From assembly GCF_033170155.1 (NCBI RefSeq), contig NZ_CP137079.1, positions 744,001 to 808,000 on the forward strand: 64,000 nt of DNA. The letters are read 5' to 3'. Source of the DNA: Raineyella sp. W15-4. Lineage in GTDB: Bacteria > Actinomycetota > Actinomycetes > Propionibacteriales > Propionibacteriaceae. The position numbers were made by a program, and so were the translations under genes. Positions 27,186 to 35,005 of this stretch are shown here, piece after piece. Within the stretch, counting starts at the first letter, position 1. Each line of letters starts with the position of its first letter. A model generated the notes under the pieces. It made no database searches and was not told the origin of the DNA. It was given only the letters and a program-made list of their open reading frames with translations.

Positions 27186-27220
27186 CCCGCCGGTGGTTGC
27201 AACCCGCCGCCGGTCGGACC

Positions 27221-27643
27221 TCAGTCGACCAGGTCGGTCTCCTGGGGATCCTCCCGGGCATCCTGGGCGGTGGCATGGCGGGTGCCCGGCTTGTGCTCCG
27301 GCGGGGCGTAGAGGGAGTAGAGCTTCAGCGGTTGATCGCCGATGTTGATCACGTTGTGGTAGCTGCCCGCCGGGATGAGGATGGCCCAGTCGTCCTCCAC
27401 CTCCTGGTCGAGGGTGTAGTCGTCCTTGGCCGGGCCCATCACCACCCGGGCCCTGCCCTCCTCGATCCGGATGAACTGGTCGTGGTCGTCGTGGATCTCC
27501 CCGCCGACGTCGCCGCCCGGCTCGATCGCCATCACGGTCAGCTGCAGGTTCTTCCCGGTCCACAGTGTGTCGCGGAAGTAGGTATTGTCGGTGGTGGCGT
27601 CCTCGATGTCCACCACGTACGGGTTGGGTCCGGAGTCGGTCAT
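27221..27643 (-). CDS. Cupin-domain protein
   Basis: 140-aa single-domain cupin. Motif 1 (GGDVGGEIHDDHDQFIRIEEGRARVVMG) supplies two His and a Glu as likely metal ligands; motif 2 (PAGSYHNVINIG) supplies the last His. Cupins of this size are dioxygenases, isomerases or binding proteins; function not assignable. AGGAAGGA precedes the ATG. Confidence 0.8.
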   Translation of the reverse strand: MTDSGPNPYVVDIEDATTDNTYFRDTLWTGKNLQLTVMAIEPGGDVGGEIHDDHDQFIRIEEGRARVVMGPAKDDYTLDQEVEDDWAILIPAGSYHNVINIGDQPLKLYSLYAPPEHKPGTRHATAQDAREDPQETDLVD

Positions 27644-27679
27644 GCCAGTCGTCCTTCCTCGCGTTTCGGTGGTTCGAGC

Positions 27680-28480
27680 CTATCCCCGGGCACTGACCGC
27701 GGGGCGGCTGGTGCCCGGACGGGACTCGATCAGCCCCCACCCGGCGGTGAGCACCAGCGGCAGGTGGAGCACTCCCATCCACCAGTAGGCCGGATGAAGC
27801 GCGAACCAGTCGAGCAGGTTGAGCAGACCGAAGAGCAGCCCGACCCAGGCGACGGTGCCCAGGGTGCGGCGGTCCACCTCGTCGGGGAAGAGCAGTAGGG
27901 TGCCGAGGACGACCGGGGTGATCATGCAGTAGGTCACCCCGGCCTCGTTGGTCAGCACGGTGCCGATCGACGGGACGAGCGAGCCGTCGACCATCGCGTA
28001 CGGCATCAGCAGTGCCAGCGCCATCGGGACCAGCAGCCAGAGCCGTCCCCGGCACAGTCCCTCGCGGCGCAGCGTGGTGCGCCCGCGGACCAGATCAAGG
28101 ACACACCAGACCGCCACGACGAGCATCACCACGGTGTTGCCGATCAACCAGGCGAAACCGTACGTGGTGGTGTCGGCCATGTTCTGCCCGAGGCCGACGG
28201 CCACCAGGATCGTCGCGTAGTAGCCGATCAGGGCCTGGCCCGCCCATCGCGCGCCGAGGAACGGCAGCACTGCGACCGCCAGCAGGAGCAGCTTGGCGAC
28301 CGGCAGCAGTGCCGGGATCGCGGTGACGTACGGGGCCTGCAACACCTCCCGGACGACGTCGGCCGTCCGGGCCGGCTCATAGGGTCGTGCGGTGATCGCC
28401 GGTACGACGAGGACGGCGGCCAGTACGACCCGCCACCACACCCGGTGGCTGAGTGGTGCGCGTGCCTTCCGCCGCTCCAT
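27680..28480 (-). CDS. Multi-pass membrane protein of unknown function
   Basis: 266 aa with about 7-8 hydrophobic segments, the first at about 13-32 and the last near 235-252. Not recognised. It has no clear charged active site in the membrane. A -10 box TACAGT lies 7 nt before the ATG. Confidence 0.65.
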   Translation of the reverse strand: MERRKARAPLSHRVWWRVVLAAVLVVPAITARPYEPARTADVVREVLQAPYVTAIPALLPVAKLLLLAVAVLPFLGARWAGQALIGYYATILVAVGLGQNMADTTTYGFAWLIGNTVVMLVVAVWCVLDLVRGRTTLRREGLCRGRLWLLVPMALALLMPYAMVDGSLVPSIGTVLTNEAGVTYCMITPVVLGTLLLFPDEVDRRTLGTVAWVGLLFGLLNLLDWFALHPAYWWMGVLHLPLVLTAGWGLIESRPGTSRPAVSARG

Positions 28481-28487
28481 GGCACCG

Positions 28488-28493
28488 ACTGTA
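28488..28493 (-). promoter_or_regulatory. -10 box (TACAGT) of membrane protein gene
   Basis: On the minus strand TACAGT is followed by 7 nt and the ATG at 28480; leaderless-type spacing. Confidence 0.45.
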
Positions 28494-28550
28494 GCCCGGA
28501 CCCGTGGTTCTCACCTGCTACCGGAGCGGGTCATGCTGGCGGGCCGGATG

Positions 28551-29228
28551 TCAGTTCGTATAGGTCAGGAGTTGCCGGCCCTGGACGTCGGTGATGTCGA
28601 GGGTGCTGATCTGGCTGGCGGTGAGCGCGGTCCCGGTGCTGAACGTGACCTTTCGTCCGGGGCCCAGCTGCCAGTCGCCGAGTGGGTAGGTCGCGCCGTC
28701 GGTGCCGCGCACGGTGAGGCCGTACCGGTAGTCGGGGCTGGCAGTGTCGGTCCGGTCCCAGCAGGTGACCTCGATCTCGGTTCCCCAGGCGGTGGGCTGC
28801 AGCACGACCGTGGCGCTCAGCGGACTGGTGCCGATCGGCGTCATCGGTCGGTTGTTCAGGCTGTTGTCCAGCAGCGGGAGGGCGAGGAGGACCAGCGCGG
28901 TCAGGCATGCCGCGGCGACCGCGCCGAGGCTCCCGATGAGGGTCGTTCGGCGGCGCCGGGTGCGCCGGGCCGCCGCGAGCAGCCCCGGCAGCAGGGTCTC
29001 CGGGGCCGGGGGCGCCAGGATGTCCGGTGTGACGCTCTCGTCGAGGAGGCCGTCCAGGGCGCCTTCGTCGGCCACCGCGAGGTAGGGCAGGACACGGCGT
29101 GATTCCTCCAGCGCGGCGCGGCAGCTGGGGCACCGCTCCAGGTGCGCCTCGTACTCGGCGCGCTCGTCGGGTGACAGTGCGTCGAGCAGATACGCGGCGT
29201 CCAGATGAGCGTACGGATCCTTGCTCAT
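28551..29228 (-). CDS. Zinc-finger anti-sigma factor (ZAS family)
   Basis: 225 aa. The cytoplasmic part has the ZAS signature HLERCPSC (His-x3-Cys-x2-Cys) at about residues 30-37, which binds the partner ECF sigma factor. One membrane helix (about 99-120) and an outside domain of about 100 residues follow. The start ATG 29228 is the codon that would overlap the stop of the upstream sigma gene as ATGA in an intact operon. The sigma gene is frameshifted here, so the anti-sigma may have no partner. Confidence 0.85.
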   Translation of the reverse strand: MSKDPYAHLDAAYLLDALSPDERAEYEAHLERCPSCRAALEESRRVLPYLAVADEGALDGLLDESVTPDILAPPAPETLLPGLLAAARRTRRRRTTLIGSLGAVAAACLTALVLLALPLLDNSLNNRPMTPIGTSPLSATVVLQPTAWGTEIEVTCWDRTDTASPDYRYGLTVRGTDGATYPLGDWQLGPGRKVTFSTGTALTASQISTLDITDVQGRQLLTYTN

Positions 29229-29728
29229 GCGACACCCCCAGTTCCCCAATCGCCAGCCGGAGCGCTCGCAATGCGTAGTGAGTACGGGACTTCACCGTCC
29301 CGGGGGCGATGCCGAGCGTCTCGGCCGCCTCCGTCACGGAACTCCCCCAGAAGTAGCACTCGCGCAGGACGGCGCGGTGTTCCGGTGACAGACGTTTCAG
29401 CGCCTCCGCGACCAGGACACGGTCGACGACCAGGTCCGCGGTGTCCGGCACAGGTCGGTCCGGGACATGATCGGTGACGGTCTCGCGGCGGCTCCGCGCC
29501 GACCGGGACTCGTCGATGACGATGCGCCGTGTCACGGTGTACAGCCACGCGCGCGGTGAGCCGAGCCCGGGATCGAAGGCCTGGGGGTGCCGCCAGGCGC
29601 GCAGCAGGGTCTCCTGCACGAGGTCCTGGGCGCGGGTCGGATCACCCCTGGTCAGGCGGGAGTGCGTATCGCCACAGCGCCTGGCCGCGTTCCGCATGCA
29701 ACTCGCGCAGCAACTCGGTGTCGTCCAC
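29225..29728 (-). pseudogene. ECF sigma factor gene with two single-base frameshifts
   Basis: An ECF sigma (SigK/SigL-like) spread over two frames. The N-terminus starts at GTG 29728 (Shine-Dalgarno GGGAGA) and reads VDDTELLRELHAERGQALW, then meets a stop at 29642. The continuation LTRGDPTRAQDLVQETLLRAWRHP, region 4 and helix-turn-helix (EAAETLGIAPGTVKSR) is in the next frame. One extra base in the GGG at 29658-29660 explains the first break. At the other end the frame lacks its stop; one more base in the 5-base run 29235-29239 would give GELGGVA and a TGA overlapping the anti-sigma start. Both changes are in homopolymer runs, so sequencing error is a real alternative to true decay. Confidence 0.8.
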
Positions 29729-29823
29729 GTACGTCTCCCGGTGTCGACCGCTCGGCACATCACCCAGTGTCCCCCTCGTCACGGGGCGTGTCTTCGTTGA
29801 CGTGGTCAGTGGCCTCGACGTGA

Positions 29824-30363
29824 TCAGTAGCCTCCGTACCCCCCGTTGCCCGCGCCGGTGGACGGCGCGGAGCTCGTGATCGGGCTTCCTGAGGGGGCGA
29901 CGAGCCACCAGCGGGCGCCGAACTCGTTGCTTCCCTGCCCGGTCGTCTGCCCGGCTCCGGAGTCCTTGACGTAGTAGTACAGCGGATGGCCGTCGTAGCT
30001 GGCCTGCAGGCCACCGCCCGGGCGGTTGATGGTGCCGAGGCCGGCCGCCGTCACGCCGGCCGAGGCCTGTGGGGTCGCGTCGACGATGACCGGCTGCCAG
30101 ACCCGGGCGCACGCTCCGGAGCAGGTCGACGTGCCGGCGCTGTCGGCCTCGAACAGGTACAGCGTGCGACCCTGGCCGTCCGTCAGATACGTTCCCACCG
30201 AGCCTGACCCGGTCGAAATCACGCTCGTGGTGCTGGCTGCGCTGTTTCCCGGCGGCGCCGAGCCGTAGCCCGGACCACCGGGACCAGAGGCCACCAGCCC
30301 CACCGCCGCCACCGCGAACGACAGCGTCGACATCGCCAACCGCCATCCATGTCGCTGGTCCAT
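29824..30363 (-). CDS. Secreted repeat protein (COG4315 / Lipoprotein_15 family)
   Basis: 179 aa with an N-terminal hydrophobic signal (about 8-26). Two COG4315 repeats follow: YLTDGQGRTLYLFEADSAGTSTCSGACARVWQPV and LQASYDGHPLYYYVKDSGAGQTTGQGSNEFGARWWLVAPSG. The two Cys may form a disulfide. A Gly-rich end (NGGYGGY) closes it. Function unknown; family members are exported. It lies upstream of the sigma/anti-sigma pair on the same strand, so is probably part of that regulon. GAGGAGAGG precedes the ATG. Confidence 0.82.
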   Translation of the reverse strand: MDQRHGWRLAMSTLSFAVAAVGLVASGPGGPGYGSAPPGNSAASTTSVISTGSGSVGTYLTDGQGRTLYLFEADSAGTSTCSGACARVWQPVIVDATPQASAGVTAAGLGTINRPGGGLQASYDGHPLYYYVKDSGAGQTTGQGSNEFGARWWLVAPSGSPITSSAPSTGAGNGGYGGY

Positions 30364-30539
30364 GGCTTTCGCCTCTCCTCGCGGCCGCCGGATGCGTGCC
30401 TCTCACCCAGGGAAACGTGGGAGGGCAGGCGATGGTTCACGGTCCGGGGCGGCTCAGAGCCGAAAGATCCGCGGCGGACCGTCCCTATCCGGAGCCGCCC
30501 CTATCACCCACTTCGCGGTCGCGGGGGGACTATGAGCGG

Positions 30540-30887
30540 GTGAGGTCGGACCTGCTGAGCCAGGCCGAACTGTTCCGTCTCGAAGGGATCGTCGCGATCG
30601 GCGCCGCGGCGCTGTTGCTGGTGCGGCCGGGGCGTGTCACCGCCCTGTTCGCGCTGCTGGTGGGCGGAGCCGGAGCCGTGGCGGTCCTGGCGTACACGTA
30701 CGTCGATCCGGGGGCGCTCGGCCCGCTGCCGGACATGTACGAGCCGGTCTGGTTCCTGGAGAAGGTCGTCAGCCTCATCGCGCAGCTGATCGCTGTGGTG
30801 GCGGCCGGTGCCCTGGTGGTGAGGGGCATCCCGGCGAGGAGCCACCGGGCGCCCGGCCCCGGACCCGTCAGCCGGCTCGTTCGGTGA
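30540..30887 (+). CDS. Small membrane protein
   Basis: 115 aa from GTG 30540, with about three hydrophobic segments (residues 15-35, 40-58 and 80-105). Not recognised by family. GACTAT lies 6 nt before the GTG (30528-30533), a leaderless-type -10. The frame is open to 30396 but that part lacks membrane or conserved content. Divergent from the secreted repeat gene. Confidence 0.55.
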   Translation: MRSDLLSQAELFRLEGIVAIGAAALLLVRPGRVTALFALLVGGAGAVAVLAYTYVDPGALGPLPDMYEPVWFLEKVVSLIAQLIAVVAAGALVVRGIPARSHRAPGPGPVSRLVR

Positions 30888-30963
30888 GCGCGGTCGGTCC
30901 GGCGAGGGTCGTCACGGCCAGGAGCGACGTCCGACCTGCAGGAGATCGGCCCGGGTGCGTCGG

Positions 30964-30969
30964 GACAAT
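30964..30969 (+). promoter_or_regulatory. -10 box (GACAAT) of TIGR00725-family gene
   Basis: GACAAT lies 6 nt before the ATG at 30976; leaderless-type spacing and no Shine-Dalgarno. Confidence 0.42.
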
Positions 30970-30975
30970 GGACCC

Positions 30976-31527
30976 ATGACTGACCGAAGATCCCCGGCGT
31001 ACGTCGCCGTGATCGGCCCCGGCAGCGCGGTGTCGCCGCAGCTGCTCGCCCAGGCCCACGAGGTCGGCCGTCTGCTGGCCGCCCGCGGCGCCGTCGTCCT
31101 CACCGGAGGCCTGGGCGGCATCATGGCCGCCGCCGCCAGCCGCGGGGCGTACGAGGCCGGCGGCACCACCGTCGGCCTGCTGCCCGGCCCCGACCGGGGT
31201 GACGGCAATCCGTACCTGACCGTCGCCCTGCCGACCGGACTGGGCGAGCTGCGCAACGGCCTGCTGGTGCGCAGTGCCGACGCCGTGGTCGCCGTGGGCT
31301 GCAGCTGGGGGACGCTCAGCGAGATCGCCCTGGCGGTCCGGACCGGCGTCCCGGTGGCGGTGATCGACTGCTGGGACCTGCCCGATGGCGAGCCGCGCCG
31401 GGTGACGAGTGCCGCCGAGGCCGTCGCCGCAGCGTTCGGTGCGGGGGAGGGACCGGCGGAGGACGAGGACCCGCACGATCGCCCGGAGCCGCCCGGCGCC
31501 ACCGCCACGACGAAAGCCGACCGATGA
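30976..31527 (+). CDS. SLOG-fold protein, TIGR00725 / LOG-like
   Basis: 183 aa. A Rossmann-like SLOG domain with VAVIGPGSAVSPQLL, the GGLGGIM nucleotide loop and the WGTLSEIALAVRTGVPVAVI end matches the TIGR00725 family, related to LOG cytokinin-activating phosphoribohydrolases and to DprA-type nucleotide sensors. Actual ligand unknown. The acidic tail (about 150-183) is probably disordered. Its stop overlaps the next start by 4 nt (ATGA). Confidence 0.75.
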   Translation: MTDRRSPAYVAVIGPGSAVSPQLLAQAHEVGRLLAARGAVVLTGGLGGIMAAAASRGAYEAGGTTVGLLPGPDRGDGNPYLTVALPTGLGELRNGLLVRSADAVVAVGCSWGTLSEIALAVRTGVPVAVIDCWDLPDGEPRRVTSAAEAVAAAFGAGEGPAEDEDPHDRPEPPGATATTKADR

Positions 31528-32378
31528 GCCACCCTCGCAGCTCCGCCGTTGCCTGGCTGTGGCTGTCCGTCGTCGCCGCGGTGCTGGCGATCGCCGGCAA
31601 CATCGTCGCGCTGTCGTGGCCGGGTTTCTACGCCGACCTCACCCCGGCGTTCCTGCCCCAGGCGTACGCCCAGGACATCGCCAACCTTGCGCTCGTCTCG
31701 CCGCTGATGCTGATCTGCGCCGGCTTGGCGCTGTGCGGGTCGGACCGCGCTTATCTGCTCTGGCTCGGCACCCTCGCCTTCACCGTCTACAACTACGTGA
31801 TCTACACCTTCGCGGTGCCCTTCGGGCCACTGTTCCTGCTGTGGGTCGCGGTCCTCGGCCTGTCCACGTACGCCCTGATCGGCGGGCTGACGACGCTGGA
31901 TCGTACGATCGCCCGACGGTTCACCGGCCGTCGTACCGTCACCGTGGTGGGCTGGTCGCTGATCGTCCTCGGGGCGCTGTTCGCGCTGCTGTGGCTGCGC
32001 GAGGACGTGCCCGCGCTGCTGGCCGGCACCACGCCGCAGAGCGTGGTCGACCTGGCGGTGCCGACCAATCCGGTGCACGTCCTGGATCTGGCGTTCTTTC
32101 TGCCCGCGGTGATCGGGGTCGGGGTGCTGATGCTGCGGCGCCGGCCGTTCGCCGTGGTGGTGGCGCCGGTGCCGTTGGTGTTCCTGATTCTCACCGGCGT
32201 GCCGATCCTGGTCACCCCGCTGGTGCAGAGTGCCGTCGGCCAGCCTCCCGCCTGGAGTGTGGCGGTCGTCATCGGCCCGCTCACCCTGGTCGTGACAGTG
32301 CTCCTGATCTGGCTGCTGGCATCGATCGGTGCCCCTGACCGGCGGGCCGCGGACCGGACCAGCGGCGAGGGCCGGTGA
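31524..32378 (+). CDS. Multi-pass membrane protein of unknown function
   Basis: 284 aa with about eight hydrophobic segments from residue 9 to 267. Not recognised. It overlaps the upstream SLOG gene by 4 nt and is presumably in the same transcript. The stop lies within the left arm of a 12-bp hairpin. Confidence 0.65.
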   Translation: MSHPRSSAVAWLWLSVVAAVLAIAGNIVALSWPGFYADLTPAFLPQAYAQDIANLALVSPLMLICAGLALCGSDRAYLLWLGTLAFTVYNYVIYTFAVPFGPLFLLWVAVLGLSTYALIGGLTTLDRTIARRFTGRRTVTVVGWSLIVLGALFALLWLREDVPALLAGTTPQSVVDLAVPTNPVHVLDLAFFLPAVIGVGVLMLRRRPFAVVVAPVPLVFLILTGVPILVTPLVQSAVGQPPAWSVAVVIGPLTLVVTVLLIWLLASIGAPDRRAADRTSGEGR

Positions 32379-32397
32379 CACCGACGGTGTCACCGGC
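32371..32397 (+). terminator. Strong GC hairpin at end of SLOG-membrane protein operon
   Basis: A perfect 12-bp stem: GCCGGTGACACC at 32371-32382 pairs with 32386-32397 across a 3-nt loop. No U-tract. It overlaps the stop codon of the membrane protein gene. Confidence 0.6.
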
Positions 32398-32422
32398 CCC
32401 AACGCAGTCGTCGCCCAGCAGG

Positions 32423-32494
32423 CCTACAGGTGCGTTTCGCCCGTACGCTTGTGTTCGACTACCAGCACAACCGCGCGGGCGAAACCTACAGGTG
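32423..32494. repeat. Imperfect long hairpin bracketed by direct repeats
   Basis: GTTTCGCCCG (32434-32443) and CGGGCGAAAC (32476-32485) form a 10-bp stem, with an inner TTGTG/CACAA stem. CCTACAGGTG occurs as a direct repeat at 32423-32432 and 32485-32494, either side of the hairpin. The segment lies in the 180-bp gap between convergent genes and codes for nothing recognisable. It could be a palindromic interspersed element or a small structured RNA. Confidence 0.5.
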
Positions 32495-32558
32495 GCGGAG
32501 ACCGGTACCGAAGCACAGGGCGACAACAGACCCGGCACACCGGCTCCGCGTGACCGGA

Positions 32559-33896
32559 TCAGTCGACCAGGTTGGCCTCGACGAACCGCTCGGTGTGGGT
32601 CTGCTGGTGCCGGGTCTCGCGGGACAGCACCACCGCCAGCCCGCTGATCACGAAGAACACCGACATGTAGAGCGCCAGGCTGGTGGTGTCCCGGCCCTGC
32701 CCGACGAACTGGTCGGCGATCAGCGGGGCCAGGCCACTGCCGATCAGCGAGCCGAACTGGTAGGTCAGCGAGACACCGGTGTAGCGGGCGTTCGGGTCGA
32801 ACTTCTCGCCGAGGAACGCGCCGATCGGCCCGTACATCGATGCCTGCAGGATCGGGTTGCCGACGATGAACGCCAGCCCGATCAGCAGCGGCTGGTTGGT
32901 GTTGAACAGGGCGAACATGCCCCACAGCCCGACGGCCGACAGGATCGCCCCGCCGATCATCACCGGCCGGCGGCCGAGCCGGTCGGACAGCCAGGCGGAG
33001 GCCGGGATGGCAAAGACGTGCAGGAAGTTGGACACGGTGAGCATCATCAGCGCGTCCTGACGGCCGACCGCGCCACCGGCGACGACGTACGGCACCGCCC
33101 AGACCGCGAGCAGACCCTGCAGGAACAGCGGGGCGCCGGTGGCGAGGATGCCGAGCACGACCTCCTTGCGGTACTTGGTCCACATCTCCACGATCGGGAC
33201 GTTGGTGCGCACCTCACCACGGCGCCGGGCCTCCTCGAACTCCGGCGACTCGTGGATCTGCGAGCGCAGGTAGAGGCCGACCAGGACGACGACGAAGGAG
33301 AGCAGGAAGGGGATGCGCCAGCTGGCCCACCAGATGTCGGGGGCCAGCATGAAGTCCTTGCGGCCGGAGAACAGGCCGAGGACCAGGGTGGCCAGCACCG
33401 CGCCCATCGGCGCGCCGGCGACGGCCACGGAGGCGCCGAAGCCCTTCTTGCCGTGCTCGGAGTGCTCCATCGACATCAGGGTGGCGCCGGCCCACTCACC
33501 GCCGACGGCGATGCCCTGGATGACGCGCAGGACCACCAGGATGACCGGCGCGGCGACACCGATCTGTGCCGAGCCCGGCATCAGGCCGATGGAGACCGAG
33601 ACGAGGCCCATCACCAGCAGGGTGATGAAGAGCATCCGCTTGCGGCCGAACTTGTCGCCGAAATGGCCGAAGAGCAGACCGCCCAGCGGACGCGCCGCGT
33701 AGCCGGTGAAGAGGATGACGTAGGAGAGCGTGGTCGCCAACGCCACCGGCAGGTTGGCGAAGAACAGCTTCGGGAAGACGAGGCCGGCGGCCGCGCCGTA
33801 CAGCAGGAAATCGTAGTACTCCACGGCTGAGCCGATGAAGCTCGAGGCGCGGGCCTTGAGGGTCTGGCCGGACGTACCGGCGGTGGTGGTGGACAT
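32559..33896 (-). CDS. MFS transporter, metabolite:H+ symporter (MHS) family
   Basis: 445 aa, about 12 membrane helices. The start region SSFIGSAVEYYDFLLYGAAAGLVFPKLFF and GHFGDKFGRKRML, GGEWAGATLMSMEHSEHGKKGFGAS are typical of MHS symporters (ProP/ShiA/KgtP group) that take up organic acids. It is the third gene of a minus-strand run after mhpA and mhpB, so uptake of a phenylpropionate- or cinnamate-type acid is a fair inference. GAGGAG precedes the ATG at 33896; the frame is open upstream but without homology. Confidence 0.88.
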   Translation of the reverse strand: MSTTTAGTSGQTLKARASSFIGSAVEYYDFLLYGAAAGLVFPKLFFANLPVALATTLSYVILFTGYAARPLGGLLFGHFGDKFGRKRMLFITLLVMGLVSVSIGLMPGSAQIGVAAPVILVVLRVIQGIAVGGEWAGATLMSMEHSEHGKKGFGASVAVAGAPMGAVLATLVLGLFSGRKDFMLAPDIWWASWRIPFLLSFVVVLVGLYLRSQIHESPEFEEARRRGEVRTNVPIVEMWTKYRKEVVLGILATGAPLFLQGLLAVWAVPYVVAGGAVGRQDALMMLTVSNFLHVFAIPASAWLSDRLGRRPVMIGGAILSAVGLWGMFALFNTNQPLLIGLAFIVGNPILQASMYGPIGAFLGEKFDPNARYTGVSLTYQFGSLIGSGLAPLIADQFVGQGRDTTSLALYMSVFFVISGLAVVLSRETRHQQTHTERFVEANLVD

Positions 33897-33954
33897 ATGG
33901 CTCCTCAGGGATGCCGTGTCCCGGCGGACCGGGGCAAGGGGGGACAACGTTGTC

Positions 33955-34010
33955 GATCTGGGGGGTCTGTTGAGATCTGGGGGGTCTGTTGAGATCTGGG
34001 GGTCTGTTGA
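33955..34010. repeat. Three tandem 18-19 bp repeats
   Basis: Unit GATCTGGGGGGTCTGTTGA: copies at 33955-33973, 33974-33992 and 33993-34010 (the last one base shorter). They lie in the 167-bp gap between mhpB and the MHS transporter gene, upstream of the transporter start. Confidence 0.85.
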
Positions 34011-34063
34011 GGTGGGGCGTACGGGTGGCGTACGCCCCCCGGGGTGGGCCGGGGCCGGTGGAA

Positions 34064-35002
34064 TCAGGCGGTGGTGGCGAAGAGTGCCCCGAAGCCGGCG
34101 ATCCACTCGGGGATCGCGCGGTAGTAGCGCTCCTGGACCGAGTACGGCCCGGCGGTCCGCATCGCCGAGCAGGCGGCCACCCAGCAGCGGACCTCGTGGC
34201 TGGAGTGACCGGCCTCGGTGGTCATCCGGGCCGCGGTGTAGGCGTCGAAGTCCTCGACCCGGCCGGCGGCGCAGACGTCCAGGAACGCCGTGTCCCACTC
34301 CGGGTTGAGGTCCTGGATCGTCGCCTCGCCGGCGGCGAAAGCCAGGCCGGTGCTGATCGTCCGCTGCTGGCGGGCCGCCCGGGCCTCCGGGGTGGGGTGG
34401 CGCCCCTGGAGCAGGAACGTACGTTGCGCCTCGGTCGCCTCGGCCCAGCGCGGCACCGGCGGGTCGTGGGAGAGGCCGCCGGAGCCGATCAGCAGCACCC
34501 GCTCGTCCAGGCTCGCCAGGTAGCGGCCGAGCGCCTCGCCCATCAGCCGGATCCGGCTCATCGGGACGAACGGCTCGGCCACCCCGTTGACGAAGACCGG
34601 CACGGTGGGGTAGCGGTCGATGCCGCCGAGCACCAGTTCGGGGATCTGCACCGCGCCGTGGTCCAGTTCGGCACCGCGGCTGATCGTCATGTCGATCCCG
34701 GCGTCGGCGGCGTGCTGGGCCATCCCGGCGGCGATCTCCTCCGGCACCCGGAACGGGCCGGCGGCGGTGTCGAAGTCACCCACGGCCGTGCCGGCGTAGC
34801 AGATCGCGAACGGTGGCATCAGGTCGTAGAAGAAGCCGTTGTAGTGGTCCGGCCCGAAGGAGACCACCAGGGTCGGGTCGACCTCGGCGACGAAGGCCCG
34901 GGCCCGGTCGAACAGGGCGTCGACCTCCGCCCGTACTTCGGCGCCGGGATCGTTGAACCCCATCAGCGGGGTGTGCGACATGCACAGCAGCGACAGCGAC
35001 AT
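34064..35002 (-). CDS. mhpB: 3-carboxyethylcatechol 2,3-dioxygenase (MhpB)
   Basis: Fe(II) extradiol dioxygenase that opens the ring of 2,3-dihydroxyphenylpropionate or 2,3-dihydroxycinnamate. 312 aa, normal for MhpB. The class III features LLCMSHTPLMG (metal His), VVSFGPDHYNGFFYDLMPPF, ELDHGAVQIPELVLGG, GSGGLSHDPPVP and the C-terminal RYYRAIPEWIAGFGAL match E. coli MhpB closely. It starts 3 nt after the mhpA stop. Confidence 0.93.
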   Translation of the reverse strand: MSLSLLCMSHTPLMGFNDPGAEVRAEVDALFDRARAFVAEVDPTLVVSFGPDHYNGFFYDLMPPFAICYAGTAVGDFDTAAGPFRVPEEIAAGMAQHAADAGIDMTISRGAELDHGAVQIPELVLGGIDRYPTVPVFVNGVAEPFVPMSRIRLMGEALGRYLASLDERVLLIGSGGLSHDPPVPRWAEATEAQRTFLLQGRHPTPEARAARQQRTISTGLAFAAGEATIQDLNPEWDTAFLDVCAAGRVEDFDAYTAARMTTEAGHSSHEVRCWVAACSAMRTAGPYSVQERYYRAIPEWIAGFGALFATTA

Positions 35003-35005
35003 GGC

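Noticed and set aside
28531-29763. One long sigma-factor frame of 410 codons covering the anti-sigma gene
   Set aside because: The part beyond region 4 has no homology and overlaps the whole anti-sigma gene in another frame. A missing stop from a one-base loss at 29235-29239 explains it better.
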